A stretch of DNA of 64,000 bases from Apiotrichum sp. Y4204 (Eukaryota; Basidiomycota; Tremellomycetes; Trichosporonales; Trichosporonaceae): assembly GCA_025531455.1 (NCBI GenBank), contig JAMYHL010000048.1, forward strand, positions 186,001 through 250,000, in the 5' to 3' direction. Made by a program: the position numbers and the translations under genes. Shown one piece after another: positions 56,801 to 64,000 of the stretch (position 1 is the stretch's first letter; each line of letters opens with the position of its first letter). The notes beneath the pieces were generated by a model. That model saw nothing but the letters and a program-made list of their open reading frames with translations, made no database searches and had not been told where the DNA came from.

Positions 56801-57066
56801 TACCCCGAAGCGGACTCTGGAGCGAGCTGTGCTTCCGGTGTTGCCGCGGTACGCGTCTGGATCGGCGGCGGGCGAATCGGCACCGCAACAAGCGACGATG
56901 TTGATTCCGAAGTGGTCGTGGATCGGGACGACGACGTCGATGCGTTGCGCTGCAGGAGCGATGCGGACGTCACGCGGGCAAAGGCCGGCAGCGAGGTGGG
57001 CAGGGCTGTCGGCGGTGTTGGCGGGGTGGAAGCCGCCGACGGAATGGTGGCGGCCATTGTTGCCAT
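53844..57066 (-). CDS. PDK1-type AGC kinase (Pkh/Ksg1 homologue) with N-lobe insert
   Basis: Master kinase that phosphorylates activation loops of AGC kinases (Ypk, Sch9, Pkc). Start MATMAATIPSAASTPPTPPT at 57066, followed by about 250 disordered Ser/Pro-rich residues. Kinase domain: GEELGRGSYSTVV (Gly loop), EVAIKIM (Lys), helix C (YAHIERDAL), then an insert of about 180 low-complexity residues before GHPGIIRLFSTFVD; YVLELASNGEL, EIIHRDLKPEN (Asn restored by splicing), VTDFGSAK and the PDK1-diagnostic activation loop SFVGSAEYVSPEIL. A C-terminal PH-like domain (KRRQLILTDLPRLLEVKDDP ... AYTFAADTPDIRAVWMHTL) ends at 53844. Introns near 56243-56295, 55440-55490, 55225-55285 and 54255-54290. Family assignment is firm. 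Confidence 0.93.
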
Positions 57067-59347
57067 GGGGGTGGAGTAGGAGGTAAAGGGGGAAAGATTA
57101 GTGATGTGGGCTGAGGCGGGGGAATGAGAATGCTAGGAACTATGCCGTCTATGCTATTGTTGTGGGCGTGTAGTGTAGTGCAATGTGTGTGGGTTGGTTG
57201 TGTACACCAAAGGGAAGAGGGGGGAATTGGATTATTGGAGGGTGGCAAGGGGGGGGCAGCGAAGAGGTCAACTCTGCGCAACTGCGCCCTGACGGGGGGA
57301 AATGGGGGAGGGGAAAGGGGGGGAAGGGATGGTGTGCGCCCTCCGTTTGCGTGTGCCAGTAGTGGCGAGCACGGGGATGGTGATGGTGTGGACGGCAGTG
57401 ATGATGGTGGAAGAAAAAGAGCTAAAGTGGTGCAAGTTTACTTTGTATTGGGTGGGGGTGTGTGGGGCAGGGCAGCACCGAGAGGAATGCAGTCATCACA
57501 AGTGGTCGCATGTGGAAAAGTGCTGCGCAGCACCAGCCAGCAGCCGAGCGCGCCGAGTCCGCCGAAGTGCCGAGCCGCACTGCAGTTACAGGTTGCAGGC
57601 CACAGTCTGGTCCGGCTGGAATCGGTCTGGACCACCACACGCAGTCACTCGCCCACCCCTGAGTCCTATTAGCCTATTAGCACAATTCTTAATGCATGGC
57701 AGCCACAGCTTATTAGGACCAGTTAGTAAATACCCCCCAGCTGATCCAAAGTCGGGTCAATTAAGATTCCGTAGATGGACCCTTTGTGGCGCTGGGTCTG
57801 GACCGGCTGGACCTGGGCCGTGTGGCCCAGTAATTAGTAGGAAGTTCCGTGGCGCTTGCCCCCCTCCGCGCCTGTCGGGAAGAATCGGATTAGATCTGGG
57901 AGTGAGGATCCCTTTAGACGCTCATTATGCTTTCTATTTGGGTTTCGCAAATTTTTGTAATGCCCACCAGGTGGACTGCTTAGTGGAGTTTCGTAATGGT
58001 GACGATCCCCCTTCCTTTTCCCCTTCGCACATGCGCCCTCCATGCAGATCACATGGATTGCCAGGCACTCGCGCTAGTCGCCCGCTCTCTCGTCACCTGT
58101 ATAACGTTGTAACCTAGTTTCAATTTCCCCCCCCCTTGCATCTCTGCTTCTTTGATCAGCGCACGATGACATGATCGTCCCCCCCGGCAATCCCTCATTG
58201 AATGATCGCCGTGTTGATTGCTTCATTTATTGACTCTTGATTGATTGACTCTTGATTGATTACATTGCTTCTTCCCGGAAACGACAGTCCATTTTGCTCA
58301 AATGTCACACTCTCTCTGAGCCCAGCCCGAATTTGTTCCACCATGCACGCCACGGCGTTTGCAGATTCGAGTCAGGCATCCCGTCGGGCGGTGTGAGGAA
58401 CAGGGAAGGACCGCATGCAGGGTGTGTGTGCATCGCCCGCGCGGGTGTTCCTGGCCGAGCTGGGCGAGACTCGCGAGCTCAAGACCTCGCCAGACTGACC
58501 TCTCGACTCCATCCACCCAATATTATGCACTTTTGATACCGTAGACTCACATGTCACGCTCAGACGACCTCCATTGCGTTGGGGCCTGGATTCCAGAACA
58601 CCAGAAAGAGCACACGACAATGTTCTTCGTGGGTCAGCCGTTTCATCTCAAAGTCTCCGCTGGCCGTTACCATTCATGCGGACATGGTGCCGTCCGCGTG
58701 CCTTGTGCATGCAGTGCATGATCGCATGATCGCAATCGCGATTCCAACGTGGCTGGGGTCGCGTGCCGCCACCTATTCAGCACATGTGTACTTGATCCAC
58801 ACGTGCGTCTCCTCACATGCTCTGGAATCGAGGTGACTAACCACGAAACTTCTCACTTCCCTCTCTCACAGAAAGGCACTTTGTTGAATATGCCCGGACG
58901 ACGCACAGAAAACGCGAATGTTGTGCAGATGTTGTGAAGCTCGATAGCTGTGGCGCAACCGGCCGCGGTGCGAGGATGTGGATGAAGCGGCAATGAGACC
59001 TCCATCGTGAGACTAGCTAATACAGTGCTCAACGCATGACTGCACGCAGTCGTCCGCCCTGTCTCTCTCGCAGCTCCTGTGCATCCACACTGCACTGCAA
59101 AGCGACGTTCGGAGCTATCCGCCCCATCAAGAGGAGCCTCCAAACAACTGTAACTGAGTGGCACATTTGTGGGGGAAAGCCTCCTGACTGTGTGGGAGGG
59201 CATCCTCACTGCACAACGATCTCAATCGTGGAGACTTATGTTGACTACTGTACGCAAGGTCCCAACGTTCACCAGGACTGGACGCCAAATTTGCCGCATC
59301 TCCATAATCTCCGACAGGCTACATTGATCTACAAGATCGTATGACAT
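57067..59347. other. Long gene-poor spacer (2.3 kb)
   Basis: Promoter side of the PDK1 gene. It contains G-rich tracts (57220-57330), CCCCCC runs (about 58125), two copies of TTGATTGATTGACTC near 58230-58262, and dispersed-repeat copy B at 59031. A 271-codon plus-strand frame at 57302-58117 has no recognisable features and is probably chance. Confidence 0.6.
59031..59255 (+). repeat. Dispersed repeat, copy B
   Basis: Diverged partner of 7166-7376 in the same orientation. Shared ordered blocks include CTCCTGT, ACTGCA/CTGCAAAG, AACTGT(A/G)ACTGAGTGG, GGCATCCTCAC-like and GATCTCAATCGTGGAGACTT. Confidence 0.7.
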
Positions 59348-62300
59348 CTACTTCGGCACCTTACTCATTCCCTCGACAAGGTGTTCAAGCACGGTCTCGC
59401 GGCGAATAGCTCCCTCTTGGTCACCATTTGCCTTGCCGAGAAGACCACGCTCCTTCATCAGATACGTGGCAAAGGAACGTTGACCAGAGTTGAGCTTCGG
59501 GAAAAGAGACAAGGTGCGGACATCATCGCACAGGATGGCCTGTACGGCCTGAATGACGCCGTACGCAGCCTGACGCGATGGGAGATGCTTGTCATCCGCA
59601 ACGGCAACAACCTGCAATTCAGCATTAATACAGACGCTTCGCACTCACCACCTCATTTTGCAGCCGCTTGGCCTCGACCTCAACCGCCTCCTTTGGGAGA
59701 TGCAGGATACACATGCCCATGGCGTTGAGTCCGAAGGAATACCCAGCAGCCCGGGCGCTGTCACCGCTGTTTGACCCATTCTCATTGGGGTTGGCGTGAA
59801 GATACCGGTCCAATGCCGAGTGCAGGAGTGACAAAAGGAAGGGAGTGTCGCAAACGTCGGCCAAGAGTGACATTAGGGCATTGGTCGATTCCAGTATCTA
59901 GGTGATCAGCCACACCGCCTGGGGATTTGGGACGTACGACAGAGCTGTTTCTGGTTCTCAAGCGGAAGAGAGTGTCAAGCACGGCGTCCTCTTCGTTCTC
60001 AAAAAGAACCCATTGGTTCTTAGCCAGTTCCCAGAGCAAAACGAGGCCCCACTCGAGGAGTTCCTGCGGCTGCCAGGTTAGCATGACACCAGCCAATAAA
60101 CTTACCTGATGAGGCTCAAGGAACGCGAGAAGGGCTCGTAAGATGCGATCGAAGAGTTTATCTTCCTCCCAAATCTCCTTCTGAATAGAGAGCTGATCCG
60201 CGCCGGGCTTGTCTGAAAGTGGGATTTTATGCTGCTCCGAGAATATGGTCAACCGTTGAAGATTCTCGACACTGGGCTGGCCGTCGGACAGACCCTCAAC
60301 GTCAAGTTTGATGGCGTCGGCAGTCTCCAGTCGCTCCTTTTTGATGGGCCGGATTTGTTCAAGACCTGCGAGGGTAAGCGACTAAACGCAATGACACTCA
60401 AACTCACGATCCCGGTGTTGAATCCACCAGTTCCGCTCCGAGTTGCGACCCTCCAGTCGCTTCAGTACCTTTGGGGCCATAACCTTCGGCGAATCTTCCC
60501 AAGATTGACGGACACGACTGCCTGCACCATTGCGAGGGGTCTGGAAAGGATTTAAAGCCGCCTGGTGATTGCGAATAGCGCGGGCAGGAGTCAGTGGCTG
60601 TTGCACAGACATTGGCATCTCATCGTCGTCGAAGTCAATCAGCTGTTGAGCAGCCTGAAGACCTTGGGCGACCTGTGCTCGTCTGGCCTCGTCCGCTGCG
60701 TCGATAGGAGGGCGATTGAGCATCTGGTGGTTTCGGCCGAGAGGTGTGGGACCTGTCGAGGAGAAGGCTCCATGTGGTGACGGCGAATAGGAATCGGTGG
60801 GTGAGGTTGAGCTCATAGGCTTCGCAGGAGCAAATCGCTGCTGCACAGGTGTCCTAAGTGATGAAACGGCCGCAGAGGTTTCACTTGACGCCGCACTTTG
60901 ACGCACGGCCGGATCCCGTAATATTTGATGCATGGACTCCATCAGGGAGGGAGGGCTCCGAGACAGGGATCGAGCCAGATTGGGGGACATGGAGCGATCA
61001 GACGTCAAGGACGGGCTTGTAGATTTCAGCCCAGTGGTGGATGCAATCGCTCGAGGAACTGACGATCCCGACACGGTTCTCGCAGCCCTAAAATCCGACG
61101 GTGACCTTTTGGGGCTGGCCCGCGGGATGGAACTCCGGCCACTAGCGGAGATCGATCCTCCATCAACAGGAATCCCCGCCGGCTGGGCAGGAGTGGACAG
61201 CTCAATGAGCTGGGATGTCATGGGTTGGCGTGGCGCTTGAATCGGCGTCTCGGGCGCCAATTGTTCCGCCGGGTGCGCCCGTGAAGCAGCAGGTGAAGGT
61301 GATACCGGCTCCCAGGTGTCCCTTTGGAGACGTTCGACTGCTGCGGGCGTTGCTCCCATTCCTGGCGCGTCCGCTCCATCGGCTTGATTCTCCTTCTCAG
61401 CTTGAGCAGCCCGTTCTGCCGCCAACTCAGCAGCCTTTGCTCGCTTTGCGGCGAGAATGGCAGCACTCGCACGAGGTCGGCTTACTGTCGGTTTGGCTGG
61501 AGTAGTCGGCCTGGACCCAGCGACCCCGGGGTTGGCCTTCTCGAGTTGCTTTCTGGCGGTTGGGTCAAGGGAATCGATAAGCACTGCACTCCTTTTCGGC
61601 CAGACTTTGTCGAAAGTCCAGAAGGCCGTACGTGCTTGCTCTCGCACTTGAGGATTCACGTCTGCCAAGCATTTCTTCAAAGCTTGTTCGAGTTGGTCCA
61701 CCGCGGTGTTATCAAGAGCAGAGGACGGGTTCTTTGACACCTTGTTCAAGAATACAGTCAGATGAGAAGCGCTGTATTGTCTGGTCTGGACGCTCTTCTC
61801 CTGAACGCCATACACGATGTGGTTGAGAAGGATTCGATATGCGGTACCGTATCGGATCATGACTTCGAGAGCCTTCTGAGACCTCTCCGCGATGATACGC
61901 TTTGTGAAGCCGCTGGAGAGGGTTAGCTTGGTGCAAAAGCAGCAACTTACGCCATCTTCCCCAGTGTAGGCAGGAACTGCTCGACGAAGGGATCAAACGA
62001 GCTCCCCAGTTCCTCGGCGAGCTCCTGAACCAGAGCACATGCATTCTGCGCCACAGTTGTACGCAGACTTAGCAACTGCGCGTCAGTCTTTCAGAGCTGC
62101 ATGTGTTGACTCACAGTCTTCCCAATGCCTTCGAGAATGGCACCTCTCAGGTTGAGCAAAAACGCGTCGGGCATTTGCGAAAACGCCTTCCCTCGCAGCA
62201 TCCCACGAATCCGGACAATATCCCTCTCTCTAGGGCCCCAGTTGTGCTCCGTCTCCTTGCCCGCCATATGGGGTACCATTGCCCGAAACTCGCTTTCCAT

Positions 62301-63348
62301 GTCCTTGGCGCTTGCAATCTGTACAGTCAGCCAACTCTCTTACGGATCAACTTACGTAGACGATGGGCACTTCATCGACTGCTGCTGGAGTAGTCGCGCC
62401 AGACCTTGATCCACCTTCGCGAGCTGCAGTGGTCTCCGCCTCCGGGGCTGGTGCACTGGGTGGGGGAGCGGGTCCAAGAACACGGCTGAGGATCCCATCG
62501 GCAATAGATTTGCGGACATTACGCTGAAGCATGAGCTTCTTAAGTTCGGAGCGAGCAGCCGAGGGTGCCGGAGGGGAAAGCAAGGCGACCACGGTCTATC
62601 GTCAGCTTATGGTCATGTCACTGTCTCACCTCTCGCGCTTGGTCCCGGACACCACCGTCACTGTCCTCCAGGAGATTTACCAGACTCGGCAGCCACGGTT
62701 TCAGAGGCAGGTTTCCTGTCTTATCCTCCCGCATGGTCTGAAGCATCTTCAGTGCTCCGACCTTCGCCCTTGCCCCTCGTCCAGCGAGCAGGTCTTTGAT
62801 GGCGTTCTCCCAGGTGGAGGCAATACCATCTTTATCCTTGCCTTTTGAGGATGGGGTGGAAACGCTCGGGTCCGCACGCTCGGCCGCATAGCATTTTTGG
62901 CCAAGAATTGCAATGAGTTCCTTGGCCGGTTCGTGAACCCGGTCTTTGGGGTCGTTGAGCTTGTCAACAAGGCCGGGGAGCAACTGATGGACTGCGAGAC
63001 GCAGGTGGGGTTGGGAGGATACTGTTGGGATCAAGGGAAGGAATTCCGGAAGGAAGCTCGACAAGGTGGAGGTGACAAGGAGGTGTGAGGGTGAACGCAG
63101 GAAGGGGGCGACTAGCAGCGTGATGGCATCAACACCACGTTCGGGCAGCTCCGTTGCGGACTCGAGCTTGATGCCCCATAGCTGAAGAAGATTGACCTTC
63201 TTGTCAGCATCTGTTTACATGCTGTGTCAGCTCTGAAACTTTGAAAACAAGCGGTGTGGACAGCCGTCCACAGGGCGAACACACCTCCAGCGCGGAGAGC
63301 ATTCAGGAACGATTCGATATCGTCTTCTGATATGCTGTTGGGGCTCAT
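59348..63348 (-). CDS. CLASP/Stu1 microtubule plus-end protein
   Basis: Microtubule rescue factor of the CLASP/Stu1 family. Start [20 protein letters not shown] at 63348 (an in-frame ATG at 63525 is possible). N-terminal TOG/HEAT-like array: [60 protein letters not shown] second TOG-like domain lies at about 61,700-62,350 ([77 protein letters not shown]). A Ser/Pro/Arg-rich linker contains GRSSIPRAS, an SxIP EB1-binding motif in a basic context. A C-terminal helical domain ([13 protein letters not shown] to [10 protein letters not shown]) ends at 59348. Several introns, among them near 63210-63300, 62590-62630, 62320-62355 and 61905-61950. Strong family call. Confidence 0.9.
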
Positions 63349-64000
63349 CGCGGCAACGTTGTGGTATTGCGAGCGATGGAGTAGGAGAGGAGGGGTGAAA
63401 GTGGGGGAATGATAAGGTGTATGTTGAGAAATGGAAGAAATGAGTCGAGAGCTCACTTGAGAGCTTGAGAGAGTTCTTTGGCCCTTTGGGTACCAGAGAG
63501 AGCGCGAGAATGGTCGAATGGTCAAGGACAGGTGGGTGTGGGTTGTGGATGTGGATGTGGATGTGGATGAACTTGATCACTTGATTATCCCGGCCCCAGC
63601 CACACGCTTGGACGCTTTCCTTCTCACACACAAAAGGGGGTTAATAGAATTTCACTATCTATAAATAAGATCGTGAATCCCCGAAGAGCTTTTTGATCCC
63701 GCTATTGCGCTACAGTCTTTGTGCATTAGAAAAGGTCTCTTCCTAAGGTTAGTCACGTGATGAATACTGCTTTGTTTTTGTTGACGCGTTGACGCGTCGG
63801 GAGGGGTCTGACGTCACTCCGGGTGGCATAACCTGCCTCTCAATCGTGATCTTCGATCTTCTCTGGTACTGCCAGGCGATGGCCGTCGACGATGGACGAG
63901 TGTTCTCTTCAACGATGCAGCCATGCAGCCGGTTGCGGCCGACGCAAGCATTCATTGCAGATTGCGTTTCTCCGACAGTTACTCGCTTTCTGAGTGGGGA
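63349..64000. promoter_or_regulatory. CLASP promoter and right window edge
   Basis: 652 bp. Tandem GTGGAT hexamers at about 63537-63570. No gene recognised to the right end, though a neighbouring gene may begin beyond it. Confidence 0.5.

Noticed and set aside
57302..58117. 271-codon plus-strand frame
   Set aside because: No motif, odd composition with G-rich tracts, lies in the PDK1 promoter; likely chance.

Overview
The window is nuclear DNA from a GC-rich, intron-dense basidiomycetous yeast, most likely a tremellomycete of the Trichosporonales type. This placement is an inference from gene content, very short introns (mostly 30 to 60 nt, GTGAGT donors, CTNAC branch sites) and codon use; no rRNA or other marker is present. 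I support about 30 protein-coding genes on both strands. I saw no tRNA, rRNA, CRISPR array or intact transposon.

Layout, left: a 5'-truncated APP1 phosphatidate phosphatase (2-2710), a compact zinc-cluster/coiled-coil protein (3065-3705), then a gene-poor accessory stretch (about 3.7-9.1 kb) with two small secreted proteins, a GNAT acetyltransferase, a large imperfect inverted repeat (5930-6303), one copy of a dispersed repeat (7166-7376) and a 12-bp minisatellite. Next come a type II membrane nucleotide pyrophosphatase, PER1 (GPI lipid remodelling) and an ELO fatty-acid elongase. After a 1.9-kb empty spacer lie a conserved fungal protein of unknown function, a HAL3/PPCDC-like protein, ISU1 and COA8.

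Middle: a USP25/28-like protein without the catalytic cysteine, a YIP-family Golgi protein, SLA2, UBC7, RPT2, VID27, phospholipase C, an F-box protein, a possible Mediator subunit 9 and a TFIIB/BRF-like zinc-ribbon protein. Right: mitochondrial SOD2, DIB1, SSL1, a PDK1-type kinase, a 2.3-kb spacer with the second copy of the dispersed repeat, and a CLASP/Stu1 protein.

Shared themes are ubiquitin-proteasome functions (UBC7, RPT2, F-box, pseudo-USP), mitochondrial Fe-S, COX and SOD biology (ISU1, COA8, SOD2), and lipid or phosphoinositide signalling (APP1, PLC1, PDK1, ELO, PER1, SLA2). There is no sign of a co-regulated cluster; most of this is ordinary housekeeping synteny. The most unusual items are two enzyme homologues with altered catalytic residues, two genes whose start codon is split from or cut by an intron, microexons down to 10 nt, a PACE-like proteasome element in the RPT2/VID27 promoter, and the repeats of the accessory stretches.
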